A DNA stretch of 64,000 nt from assembly GCF_036231905.1 (NCBI RefSeq), contig NZ_JAZARE010000007.1, positions 186,001-250,000 on the forward strand, given 5' to 3'. The notes beneath the pieces were generated by a model. It ran no database searches. It saw only the letters and a program-made list of their open reading frames with translations, and was not told the DNA's origin. The DNA comes from CAMLIZ01 sp036231905. Lineage in GTDB: Bacteria > Pseudomonadota > Gammaproteobacteria > Burkholderiales > Burkholderiaceae_C. The translations under genes and the position numbers were made by a program. Shown here piece by piece: positions 1 to 7,933 of this stretch; position 1 is the first letter of the stretch; each line of letters opens with the position of its first letter.

Positions 1-2
1 GC

Positions 3-1142
3 CGCATGGTGCTCGGCTACTACATCGGCTTCGGTCAGCCATCGACGGCTGCAGTCATGTCGGCACTGCGGCATGCAATCCTGCCAAAGAAGCCCGCCGA
101 GCCCGTCATTCCGGGCCTGATGGTCGTGAACGCCTGGACCTGCTACGGGCGGCCGTTGGCCCTGATTCTCGACAACGGCTTGGAGTTTCACAGCACCGAC
201 CTGGAATCCGTGGCATTGGATCTGGGCATCACGCTCCAGTTCTGCCCAAAGCGGGAACCGCGGTTCAAGGGGGTTGTCGAGCGGTTCCTCAGAACGCTGA
301 ACTACTCGTTTGCGCACCAACTGCCGGGCACCAGCTTCGCCAGATTGCACCAGCGAGGCGACTATGACCCTGCCAAGCATGCCCTGATGACCATGGCCGA
401 GTTCCGGCATGTCTTCGAGAAATGGTTGTTGGACATCTACGGGCAGAGCGTTCACCGCGGCGTCAAGGGCATCCCGCTCGCGCTTTGGAATGAAGGCGCG
501 GAGCGGGTGAAGCCCGAGCTGCCCCCCGACAGGGCCGCGCTCCAGCGCCGCATCGGTATGGTCGAGGAGCGCGCGTTGCAGCACTACGGCATCGATCTTC
601 ATAACGTCCGCTATTGCGGTCCGTCATTGAGTCGCCTGTTAGACATACACGGCCCGGGTACGCCCGTGCGCGTGGTCCTCGATCCGGACGACATCGGCGA
701 GATTCAGGTCTGGGGCCCGCAAGATCATGAACCCGTCTCGGTGCGAGCCAAGTTGTACGCGGAGTACCAGGGCATTACCCTCGCGCAAGCCCGCTTCATG
801 CACGAGAAGACCAAGGAGATGGGGCTGGCAAACCACGACGCGGCGGCGCTGCGCCAGGCGAAAGCAGAACTCTCCGAAAGCGTGCTCCAGCTTCTAGGCA
901 GCCGCAAGCAGCGGGACCGTCGTCGCAGCGCAGCGCTTCGAGGGTTGTCTGCCACGCGGCCGACCGAGCCGGTGACGCCGAAAAGTGCAACACGCGTGAC
1001 GCAACTGCCACCAGCAAGGCCGCCACGCCCATCCTCACCGCCCGCCGAACCGCCTCCCGTTCAAGCGGCTGGCACCGAGATCAGTGAACGCCCAAGCCTC
1101 CTGCTTCGATTCACGCTCAAGTCCAAGCGGATTGAACCGTGA
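3..1142 (+). CDS. tnsB: Tn7-like transposase TnsB, C-terminal part (cut by window edge)
   Basis: DDE-family transposase that cuts the transposon 3' ends and joins them to target DNA. The reading frame is open to the left edge, so the N-terminal DNA-binding domains and the first catalytic Asp lie outside the window. Numbering from the first visible Met, the second Asp (D56 in LILDNG) and the catalytic Glu (E92 in KGVVERF) are separated by 35 residues, the classic D35E spacing. A Mu-type beta-barrel follows at about 215-250 (DPDDIGEIQVWGP), then a basic, Pro-rich tail that in this family contacts TnsC. It overlaps tnsC by four bases (GTGA), so the genes form an operon. The TnsB/TniA assignment is firm; the exact transposon family is not. 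Confidence 0.9.
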   Translation, partial: RMVLGYYIGFGQPSTAAVMSALRHAILPKKPAEPVIPGLMVVNAWTCYGRPLALILDNGLEFHSTDLESVALDLGITLQFCPKREPRFKGVVERFLRTLNYSFAHQLPGTSFARLHQRGDYDPAKHALMTMAEFRHVFEKWLLDIYGQSVHRGVKGIPLALWNEGAERVKPELPPDRAALQRRIGMVEERALQHYGIDLHNVRYCGPSLSRLLDIHGPGTPVRVVLDPDDIGEIQVWGPQDHEPVSVRAKLYAEYQGITLAQARFMHEKTKEMGLANHDAAALRQAKAELSESVLQLLGSRKQRDRRRSAALRGLSATRPTEPVTPKSATRVTQLPPARPPRPSSPPAEPPPVQAAGTEISERPSLLLRFTLKSKRIEP

Positions 1143-2098
1143 ACACGGCGGACCTCTATCAGGACCTTCGGCGGTTCGACGAGGAATACATCGAGTTCGC
1201 GGCCTTCAAGGCCGCGGCCGATGCCATTCGCGGAAACCTCGAGATGTTTCGCGAAGTCGGGATGGCAAAGAACCTCGTCGTCCTCGGCGAAAGCGGTACG
1301 GGCAAGAGCACGCTCTGCCGTTGGCTCGCCGCTGCGTACCCGAAGCAGGAACACAAGGAGCGCGACATCCTGCCGGTGCTGGTTGTCGGGGTCCCTGCCG
1401 CGGCGACTATCGCGAGCATGGCCGAGGCCTTCCTGACGCCTCTCGGCGATCCGGCGCCCAACAGTGGCTCCATCTCAGAGAAGGCGCGCCGCATCGTCAA
1501 GCTCGTGCACGGCTGCAAAGTCGAAATGATTTTGATCGACGAGGCTCAGCACATCAGCGACCGAGGGCAGTCCGTCACCCACTACATGGTTGCCGACTGG
1601 CTGAAGGTGCTCATCGATGGCATGGGGGTGCCGACAGTCTTCCTGGGCCTGCCACGCCTTGAGGCTCTCATCCAGGCGAACGAGCAGCTTCGGCGGCGCT
1701 TCTCCAACAGGTTGCGGCTTTCGCTTGGCCAGGACGAGAAGCGCACGATTCGCGAGGAGTGCCTTGAGCTCTTCCAGTCTCTGGCGCAATCGCTGCCCTT
1801 GAAGATCGTTGGAGGGCCCTTCGAAGACGGCGAGCTTGGGGTGCGGCTCTACTACGCCAGCGATGGCCGCATTGCGCACATCAAGAAGCTGATGGCTGGT
1901 GCGCTTCGGCTGGCGGTCGAGGAAGGCTATGGTTCCATTGGGCCAGGCCTGCTCGAACGCGTCTTTACCGAGGAGGTGTGGTGGGAGGGGGTCGGTGCGC
2001 TGAACCCGTTCAACGTGGCCTTCGCGCACCGTCGGCTGGATCGTGCCGGAGAGCCGTTCGAAGACGTTCGTCCACGACAGGTGAAGAAACGTGGGTGA
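1139..2098 (+). CDS. tnsC: Tn7-like transposition regulator TnsC/TniB, AAA+ ATPase
   Basis: AAA+ ATPase that in Tn7-like elements polymerises on target DNA and links the target selector (TniQ) to the transposase. Walker A is GESGTGKST at residues 50-58 and Walker B is MILIDEAQH at 130-138. A sensor-like segment (VPTVFLGLP) and a basic stretch with possible arginine fingers (QLRRRFSNR) follow. The length, 319 residues, suits TniB/TnsC proteins. The GTG start overlaps the tnsB stop and the stop overlaps the GTG start of the first tniQ, which implies translational coupling. Confidence 0.92.
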   Translation: MNTADLYQDLRRFDEEYIEFAAFKAAADAIRGNLEMFREVGMAKNLVVLGESGTGKSTLCRWLAAAYPKQEHKERDILPVLVVGVPAAATIASMAEAFLTPLGDPAPNSGSISEKARRIVKLVHGCKVEMILIDEAQHISDRGQSVTHYMVADWLKVLIDGMGVPTVFLGLPRLEALIQANEQLRRRFSNRLRLSLGQDEKRTIREECLELFQSLAQSLPLKIVGGPFEDGELGVRLYYASDGRIAHIKKLMAGALRLAVEEGYGSIGPGLLERVFTEEVWWEGVGALNPFNVAFAHRRLDRAGEPFEDVRPRQVKKRG

Positions 2099-3359
2099 GC
2101 CAATGAGGGCGCTGGCGGCCTTTCCGGTCCGCCCGTCCTACCAAGCAGGCGAAAGCCTGCCGGGCTACCTCTATCGAGCGTACGACGCGAACGGTCAAAG
2201 GATTCCGGCTGCGCTGCTGAGGGCACTGGACCGTTCATACGTGGAAGCAGCTTCGCTCAATGCCCTCATCAAGGTTGTAGGCGACCCGGCGACCGTCCGG
2301 GAGGCCTGGCTTCCGGTCGCCCGCATGCGGCGAAGAGCCCACAGCGCATCTCGCCTGTTGCTTGGCTCGGTTGCCCGGCTTGCATACTGCCCCGCGTGTA
2401 TGCGCAGCGAGCCGGTGCATCGGTGGATGTGGCAGTTGCCGGGCGTCTGGGCTTGTGAGAAGCATGTCTGCCGGCTTGTTGACCGTTGCCCTGTGTGCGA
2501 CACGTGGTGCACCTGGCGGGTTTGCCGTTTGGATTGGTCATGCAGGTGTGGCGCGTCGCTGTTTGATTGCGAGATCCAGGAGGCTGCTGTTCACGAGCTG
2601 TTCGTGGTCCAGATGCTCCGGGAGAGCCTTGTCGGCGGTAACGAAGAATCCGCGCATGACCTGTACGTTTCTCTGGCCGATGGTGCAAAGCTGCTTACGA
2701 GCGCTGGGAGGTCGCGCGGCCGCAATTGCATGCTGGAAGGTGCCCGTCTACTGCATGACGCCTTGTCGGACCGCAATGCCGTGGCGGCCGAACTGTTCAA
2801 CCACCTGCAGAAGAAGGAAGGGGAGTTCTTCGCTCCTGTGCGACCGGCTCTGCGGCGGGTCATCGCATGGGCCGAGGACACCAGTCAGTCGACGAGCTTG
2901 CTGCGCGAGGAGATAGCGGCCGGGCTGAGGAGCCTTCTGTCCACGCACCGAGTGCAGCTGACACTCGACAGGCCACTGCTGTACCCCGTGCGCCCTATTG
3001 CCGATCGCGTGGCGGAACTCCAAGCGTTCGGCACATGGTATGACTGCTGGGACGGGTACGCGAGGAGCTCCAGGACGGCTGACTGCACGCAGGTTCCGGC
3101 AGCTCAGAGGTGGGACCTTCGCGACGATGTCATCGCTGAGATCGTCACGGAGCTGTACCGCGCGTTTCAGCGAGGCGACGATTCGGAAGTTCATCTGGCC
3201 ATGCTAAGCGCAGTCACGTCCGATGCGCCGAAGGTCGTCAGGAGCGCCGAACATGTTGTAGCGTCGCTCTGGTCTTTGCTTCGGACGGTGCCGCTGGTGC
3301 ACCTCCGTCCGTACCTGACCGCGCTGCGCAGCGACGCAGCGGAAGGTCTCACGGCATGA
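2091..3359 (+). CDS. tniQ: TniQ family target-selection protein (first of two)
   Basis: TniQ/TnsD-type protein, the factor that chooses the insertion site in Tn7-like elements. The N-terminus carries the TniQ signature (ESLPGYLYRA, about 21-30). It is followed by zinc-binding pairs C100-x2-C103, C122-x2-H125, C133-x2-C136 and C151-x-C153, with the conserved Trp/His segment between them (HRWMWQLPGVW). At 422 residues it lies between short TniQ and full TnsD proteins. The GTG start overlaps the tnsC stop by eight bases; an ATG at 2103 is a possible alternative. It overlaps the second tniQ by four bases (ATGA). The C-terminal 250 residues have no recognised domain. Confidence 0.88.
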   Translation: MGEPMRALAAFPVRPSYQAGESLPGYLYRAYDANGQRIPAALLRALDRSYVEAASLNALIKVVGDPATVREAWLPVARMRRRAHSASRLLLGSVARLAYCPACMRSEPVHRWMWQLPGVWACEKHVCRLVDRCPVCDTWCTWRVCRLDWSCRCGASLFDCEIQEAAVHELFVVQMLRESLVGGNEESAHDLYVSLADGAKLLTSAGRSRGRNCMLEGARLLHDALSDRNAVAAELFNHLQKKEGEFFAPVRPALRRVIAWAEDTSQSTSLLREEIAAGLRSLLSTHRVQLTLDRPLLYPVRPIADRVAELQAFGTWYDCWDGYARSSRTADCTQVPAAQRWDLRDDVIAEIVTELYRAFQRGDDSEVHLAMLSAVTSDAPKVVRSAEHVVASLWSLLRTVPLVHLRPYLTALRSDAAEGLTA

Positions 3360-5143
3360 TGCTGCCCTTGCGCCCAATGCCGCTTCCGGACGAGTCCCTG
3401 TTCGGATACCTGGTCCGCCTGTCTGAGGCGCTCGGCTTTGACGGTCCCCGCGCGCTCTGGCAAGCGTTAGGCTCGCCCACTGGCACGGCGTTAGTCGCCG
3501 CAATCTCAGATGCGATCGGCGTATCCGATCGCCTCGTTGCATCCATGCACGGGCCGACGCCGCCTTGCTTCCGGCTAAGCCTTTCGGCATCCCTGCCTGT
3601 GGGATCGTGGAACTACAGATATCTCCGCTGGTGTTCGCTTTGCCTGAGTGAATGTTCATTCCTGCGTCGGCCATGGCATCTCAAAGCTGTGACGGCATGC
3701 CAGCAGCACCGATGTCGACTGGTAGACCGGTGCGCCTCTTGTGGGACTCGGGTGGTGGTCTTCCGGCTTGCGGAGATGAAATGTGGTTGTGGGGCCGATC
3801 TCAAGGCTCTTCCTGCCGGTCCCGCATGCACAGAACTCGAGCTGGCGTTGGCGTGCGCTGCGTGCCAGCTCCTACAGCATGACGCCGGGTCGATTCCCTT
3901 TCAGACTCTGAGTCGGCTCGTCACTTTTCTAGGCCAATTCAGTTCTGCGAACTTCCCTCAGAAGCCAGGAAAGCTCAACGGCCTGGACCGGCTCGACGTG
4001 GCGTCTGATCTCGCTGCTTCTGCCGACTTACTGCTTGCTAGCTGGCCTGTCCATTTTGAGGAGTTGCTGGCGACACGGCTCGCCCACGTGCGAGCTACCT
4101 CGTTCTCGGCCCGCTTGCCAGAGGTGTTCGGTTCGCTCTATCGCGTTCTGTACAGGCGCCTTGCGGGGTCGGACTACCAGTTTCTTCGCGACGGCTTCGA
4201 AGCGTTCTTGCATGCCCACTGGTGGGGGCTTCTATGCAAAAGGAACACCCGCCTGAGAACCGAGACGGTTGCGGGTCACCGCAAGATAAGTCGCGGTGAG
4301 GCGGCCAAGAAGACTGGTCTGGCTATGTCAACGCTGAAGCGCCTCGTGCAATCAAAGGCCATAGATGCGGATGTAGTCTGCACCGCTGCGGGCCGGCAGC
4401 TGACGTTCATTGACGAGGAGGACCTACGCGATCTGACGGCGGTGGCGGATGGGACACTGACCCTTCAAGAAGCGTCCCGGCGTCTGGCTCTTCCAGAACG
4501 GCTGGTCAGGCAGATGATCGAGGCGAAGCTGGTGGCTTTGGTGTCCGGGCGACTGACCCGGACCGGCGTATGGATGGTCTCGGAAAGGCTGCCGACTGTT
4601 CCCGTCGCAGAGGTGGAAGCACCGGCTCAGCCTCTTCGGTTCGTCCTGCGCTACTGGCGCCTGACTGACCAAGAGCGGATGGGACTCATTGATGCAGCGC
4701 TTCGTGGAGAGCTGGGTTCGGCCATCGGGTCGTCCGACCAGGAGCCGGCGCTGGGCAACGCTTGCGTCAACGTCAAGGCGCTCCATCGATGGATCGAACA
4801 GAAGCGGCGTGGGCAGTCCGGCTCGATGTTCACGGTGACCCAGGCTGCGCGGCAGCTCGGCCTGAAGGACGAGGTGGCTTACGAGCTGGCCAACCTCGGG
4901 CTACTCAAATGCACGAGAACTCAGGACGGTTCTCGAAGAATCACTCCCGAAGACATGCTCAGGTTCAGGGACGAGTTCGTCTCGCTCGCAAGCCTGGCTA
5001 AGGACCAGGGGACTTCACCACGCTCCCTGTTGCCGAAGCTCAAGGTAGCACCGGTTATCGGGCCCTCAGTTGACGGGAGTCGCCAATACTTCTTCCGGCG
5101 GGCTGACGTCCGCGCCAACATTGATTGCGCCCGGGGCACATAG
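3356..5143 (+). CDS. tniQ: TniQ/TnsD-like protein with tandem helix-turn-helix modules (second of two)
   Basis: A second TniQ-domain protein of 595 residues. The N-terminus has the TniQ signature (DESLFGYLVRL, 12-22) and zinc pairs C93/C96, C115/H118, C126/C129 and C143/C145. The C-terminal half carries a series of excisionase/MerR-like DNA-binding modules. One is at 311-360 (SRGEAAKKTGLAMSTLKRLV), a second at about 368-400 (LTLQEASRRLALPERLVR) and a third at 492-540 (FTVTQAARQLGL), with a possible fourth after 541. This layout fits a sequence-specific TnsD-like selector that binds a fixed chromosomal site. Its ATG overlaps the stop of the preceding tniQ. The division of labour between the two TniQ proteins is inferred. 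Confidence 0.87.
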   Translation: MMLPLRPMPLPDESLFGYLVRLSEALGFDGPRALWQALGSPTGTALVAAISDAIGVSDRLVASMHGPTPPCFRLSLSASLPVGSWNYRYLRWCSLCLSECSFLRRPWHLKAVTACQQHRCRLVDRCASCGTRVVVFRLAEMKCGCGADLKALPAGPACTELELALACAACQLLQHDAGSIPFQTLSRLVTFLGQFSSANFPQKPGKLNGLDRLDVASDLAASADLLLASWPVHFEELLATRLAHVRATSFSARLPEVFGSLYRVLYRRLAGSDYQFLRDGFEAFLHAHWWGLLCKRNTRLRTETVAGHRKISRGEAAKKTGLAMSTLKRLVQSKAIDADVVCTAAGRQLTFIDEEDLRDLTAVADGTLTLQEASRRLALPERLVRQMIEAKLVALVSGRLTRTGVWMVSERLPTVPVAEVEAPAQPLRFVLRYWRLTDQERMGLIDAALRGELGSAIGSSDQEPALGNACVNVKALHRWIEQKRRGQSGSMFTVTQAARQLGLKDEVAYELANLGLLKCTRTQDGSRRITPEDMLRFRDEFVSLASLAKDQGTSPRSLLPKLKVAPVIGPSVDGSRQYFFRRADVRANIDCARGT

Positions 5144-5248
5144 GCTTTGCCCGGTCACCGTCAGTAGCTAACGAGGCTGTCGCCGAGGCCATCAAAAGGT
5201 ATCCTTACGTAAGAGGCGACAAGACAAGGTGCCAGGGACGGTGGGCCG

Positions 5249-5773
5249 ATGACTGACGACCAGAAGAAGGAAGCTCTCTCGAAACACTTCCTGCGGGTGC
5301 TGGCGGAGGGTCATGGGTTCAAGACGCAAGACCTGGCGCAGGACCACGGCGTGGACATGCTTGTCTGGCCGGTCAGCGTTCGAGAGACGCCGCAGGGTGG
5401 TGTTCGCTATCTCGACATGCCCTATAAGCTGGAGTTCCAGCTGAAGTCAACGACCACGACGGGCGTGATCGACGAAGCGGACCACATCAAGTACGACCTC
5501 GAAGTGAAGAACTACAACGACCTGATACACCGAAGGAGCGAGCCGCTGCCGCTTCACCTCGTCTTGGTCGTGCTGGATGCGGCGCCCCCTCTGTGCATCA
5601 ACATCGATGCAGACCGCCTTGGGCTTCTTGGGAAAGCTTATTGGTATCTCCCGGACGCAGGAGCTGCTGAGAGCGCGAACAAGACACAGGTCCGGATCAC
5701 AATTCCAAAGACGAACCAGCTTCAATCGGAGTTCGTCCGTAGTCGGTTTGAAGACCTGGGAATCGAGCTATGA
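5249..5773 (+). CDS. DUF4365-type protein, predicted PD-(D/E)XK nuclease-like
   Basis: Resembles the DUF4365 family, small nuclease-fold proteins often carried on mobile elements and in defence loci. The N-terminus (KKEALSKHFLRVLAEGHGF) and the pair D36 (DHGVDM) with Q64-x-K66 (LEFQLKST) match a PD-(D/E)XK-like core in which the second acidic residue is Gln, as in Mrr-type enzymes. No signal peptide or membrane segment, so it is probably cytoplasmic. The start codon is ATG with a purine-rich stretch about ten bases upstream. Its last four bases overlap the start of the next gene (ATGA), so the two are co-translated. It sits directly after the transposition operon and is probably cargo. Nuclease activity is inferred from the motif only. 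Confidence 0.7.
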   Translation: MTDDQKKEALSKHFLRVLAEGHGFKTQDLAQDHGVDMLVWPVSVRETPQGGVRYLDMPYKLEFQLKSTTTTGVIDEADHIKYDLEVKNYNDLIHRRSEPLPLHLVLVVLDAAPPLCINIDADRLGLLGKAYWYLPDAGAAESANKTQVRITIPKTNQLQSEFVRSRFEDLGIEL

Positions 5774-6879
5774 GCCGAGCCCCCGAGGACTTCGAGAAGC
5801 TCGCGGAGCAGCTTCGCACATTCCTGACGCAGTCGGGATGGTCACTCCGCCGAGAGGCCAAGGGTCTGACCTTCTACTATCCCCCGGACGCTCTGGGTAT
5901 TCGAGGCAAATACTCGATTGCGTTGCCCGTAGACGCACGTCGGCATGGAGTCGGAAGCCTGCTGCACGGCGCAGCTGCGGCCCTCCAGGACATCTATGGG
6001 GTCGGCGACGTTGGGTCATTGGTAAACCGGGCCGCAGCCATAGGCGACATGGGCGGTCCCGCGCGCATCGTGTCCCGCTTCATTGACGGAAAGACCGAGG
6101 GGGGATCGATCCCTTTGGCGTCGCTTGGGGCATATGCAGAGAATCTCGAAAAGAGCCTATACAACGGTGCGAGATTCAAGCTTGGGGACGACAGCAAGGT
6201 TACCCGGCTTCTAGCGCAGAACTTCGCGAAGGACTGCCGATTTCTTCAAAGCGAAGTAGGCAGCTTCATCGCGAGGATCGAAGTGCCCCAGACAACGCTG
6301 AGGCAAGCGGACCTCTTCGGCCGAGAGGAGGTGAGTTCCACTCAAGTGTGTTCGTCGATCTTTTCCGCGATTCAGTTCCTCAATGAGCGAGTTCTCAACG
6401 GCGACATGCCCATTGATTCTGAGGACAGCCTAGCGGATGCCATCGCGTTGTTCGACGTAGAGCTGTTGGAGTCGCTTGCAAGGACCCTCACGGGTCCTGA
6501 GATGGATGCGATTGAGTTTGCCTTTGAGGCGGGCAGCATCATTCGGACCACGAAGACAGGATGGCTGAGTGCTGAGAAAACCGACCGCCTCAGGCAGTTC
6601 GTGGACTTCATCAAGGCGCAGCTGAGGGGCGAAAACGACATCGACGTTTCGGGCTCCATCGTGGAACTGCGATCACGTGATCCCGAAGGGAACAAGAACT
6701 ACATCCGGGTGGTGTCGATGTTCCATGGCGATCGGACTTTCATCACAGCTACGCTGTCCAACGAGCAGTACAAGCGAGCCCTGTCGGCACACGAGAAGAA
6801 GCGCACTGTTCGACTGCGAGGTGACGGGATGCGGTTGAAGACCCAGATTCGCCTTACCAAGGTCGAGGACTTCAGCTGA
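5770..6879 (+). CDS. Uncharacterised cargo protein, partner of the DUF4365 gene
   Basis: Not recognised. It is a soluble 369-residue protein without signal peptide, membrane segment or nucleotide-binding loop. The N-terminal 60 residues (EDFEKLAEQLRTFLTQSGW, then a segment rich in Phe/Tyr/Ile) look like a small alpha/beta domain. The middle is helical and acidic. The last 70 residues (ELRSRDPEGNKNYIRVVSMF and a basic C-terminus) look like a beta-rich domain that could bind nucleic acid or a partner. The ATG start overlaps the stop of the DUF4365 gene, which points to a stoichiometric two-protein system. The position among transposon cargo suggests phage defence or element maintenance, but no function can be read from the sequence. 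Confidence 0.65.
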   Translation: MSRAPEDFEKLAEQLRTFLTQSGWSLRREAKGLTFYYPPDALGIRGKYSIALPVDARRHGVGSLLHGAAAALQDIYGVGDVGSLVNRAAAIGDMGGPARIVSRFIDGKTEGGSIPLASLGAYAENLEKSLYNGARFKLGDDSKVTRLLAQNFAKDCRFLQSEVGSFIARIEVPQTTLRQADLFGREEVSSTQVCSSIFSAIQFLNERVLNGDMPIDSEDSLADAIALFDVELLESLARTLTGPEMDAIEFAFEAGSIIRTTKTGWLSAEKTDRLRQFVDFIKAQLRGENDIDVSGSIVELRSRDPEGNKNYIRVVSMFHGDRTFITATLSNEQYKRALSAHEKKRTVRLRGDGMRLKTQIRLTKVEDFS

Positions 6880-6946
6880 CCCCGTGGCGCCCCGGCTCTC
6901 CGTCCTTGAGGTACGCACACCCCGTATCTCTGCGCCCTCGGGGTCA
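6877..6946. repeat. Imperfect inverted repeat after the cargo operon
   Basis: The arms TGACCCCG (6877-6884) and CGGGGTCA (6939-6946) are perfect complements, with further GCGC pairing just inside them. The left arm includes the stop codon of the preceding gene. There is no T-tract, so it is not a standard intrinsic terminator. It could be a transcript-stabilising hairpin or a recombination remnant. Confidence 0.45.
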
Positions 6947-6966
6947 CCAGGATGTAGCATGCCCTC

Positions 6967-7176
6967 ATGCGGTCACTTGACGTTGCGGTCTCACACCTTG
7001 AAGCGATGGCGCGCGTTGAGGATGAGCTCGTGTCTAGACTCGACGGGTTGGCTCTGCTTTTTCTCGGTCAGGAGGCCAGGACGCGTCGGGAGCTGCGCGC
7101 TTGGTTCGCCTTTGGCGGACTTTGTGGCGCCGGACTGTTTGTCATTGGCTCGCTCACGGCGGGTCTCATGCGCTGA
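6967..7176 (+). CDS. Small single-pass membrane protein (hypothetical)
   Basis: A 69-residue ORF with a charged N-terminal helix (LEAMARVEDELVSRLDGL) and one strongly hydrophobic segment near the C-terminus (about 46-68, FGGLCGAGLFVIGSLTAGLM). The layout is that of a small inner-membrane anchor. The Shine-Dalgarno sequence is weak (AGGATG about 14 bases upstream), and no family is recognised. It stands alone between the DUF4365 cargo pair and a long non-coding stretch. It may be a real small protein or a chance ORF. Confidence 0.35.
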   Translation: MRSLDVAVSHLEAMARVEDELVSRLDGLALLFLGQEARTRRELRAWFAFGGLCGAGLFVIGSLTAGLMR

Positions 7177-7369
7177 ATTTGTACCGGCGGCCAGACCGCT
7201 CAAAAGGCGTTTCACTACGGGTGTCGCTCTGGTAGGCCGGTTTCAAATCGATTGTCGGGATGTCTATGAGGCTGCGACAGCCGAGATGAAAAAACCGAGC
7301 AGCGACAATGCTCCGGCTCTCAGATGAGCTGTCGTCCCACAAGTTTGTCGAGGCTCCCTAGGCGCCGAA

Positions 7370-7398
7370 GGCCCGCGATTTGCGTCGCGGGCCTTTTT
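7370..7398 (+). terminator. Rho-independent terminator
   Basis: A perfect nine-base stem, GGCCCGCGA (7370-7378) with TCGCGGGCC (7385-7393), a six-base loop and a run of five T. It is a strong intrinsic terminator for plus-strand transcription. It would end the cargo transcript or an unannotated small RNA, since no good ORF ends close by. Confidence 0.85.
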
Positions 7399-7635
7399 CG
7401 TTTGCGGGAAGGCTTTCGGCCAGGAGCGGTAGTTCGCGAACGGCGGCTTCATGTAGCCTCATATCCCAACGAACTTCATTCCGCAGGGTCGTGGGCGAAC
7501 GTCGCGCAACGCAAAGTCGCCAGTCAACGGGGGAGTGTCTGATTCGCCTGGTTACTGGGTGCTGGATAAACTGCAGCCGAGTGAGAAACGTGCAGCCCTA
7601 CCGCGAGTCAGCGCTTTCAAGCTTGTCAGCATTGC

Positions 7636-7673
7636 AGCGACAGGCGCCTACATAACCTGAAGGCGCTGTCGCC
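7636..7673. repeat. Long hairpin in non-coding DNA
   Basis: The arms GCGACAGGCGCCT and AGGCGCTGTCGCC pair over about 12 bases with one bulge around an 11-base loop. No T-tract follows on either side. A TGTCGCC word also occurs just after the second tniQ gene (near 5175, paired there with GGCGACA near 5213). These could be transposase-related or structural sites. Confidence 0.5.
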
Positions 7674-7933
7674 TTAGAACCAAGTTTTGGCCTTTAGACG
7701 TCGAGAGCTTGTTTTCGAGGCGCGAACATGCCGATCACCGTCACCTTCAATTGGGCTGCGGTTTGGGTCGGCTAACTTGCGCCGGTGGTTGGAGTAGAGT
7801 GGCCTGGCCCTACCGGTAGCACCACGGGGAACAGACGCACTTCTCATCGCGGCACTCATTGCGATTCGCTGCTCTGCGCTACTTCGGGATGAGGAGATTC
7901 CTTTTATTCGTTAGCTTTCACGGGAGGCACGAA

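Larger units (their letters stand above)
7177..7933. other. Non-coding accessory stretch between cargo genes
   Basis: About 750 bases with only short ORFs that lack coding character or convincing ribosome sites. It contains one clear intrinsic terminator (7370-7398) and one strong hairpin (7636-7673). A dyad pair GGCTAAC (7768-7774) and GTTAGCT (7909-7915) could be a degenerate recombination boundary before the DUF4393 gene. The terminator without an obvious gene in front of it leaves room for a short untranslated RNA between about 7180 and 7398. Confidence 0.5.

Noticed and set aside
5144..5248. Second attC-like or transposon-end site after tniQ (GCTAACGAGG, TGTCGCC/GGCGACA)
   Set aside because: Shares a GCTAAC word and an inverted pair, but lacks the GTTRRRY core and palindromic body of attC; not enough to call a recombination site.
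7235..7300. Possible tRNA-like segment (GGTTTCAAATCGATT resembles a T-loop)
   Set aside because: No acceptor or anticodon stem can be paired around it and no CCA context is present.
6884..7327. 147-codon ORF after the DUF4365 unit
   Set aside because: Ser/Arg/Leu-rich translation without conserved pattern or a good ribosome site; it overlaps the inverted repeat and the small membrane ORF.
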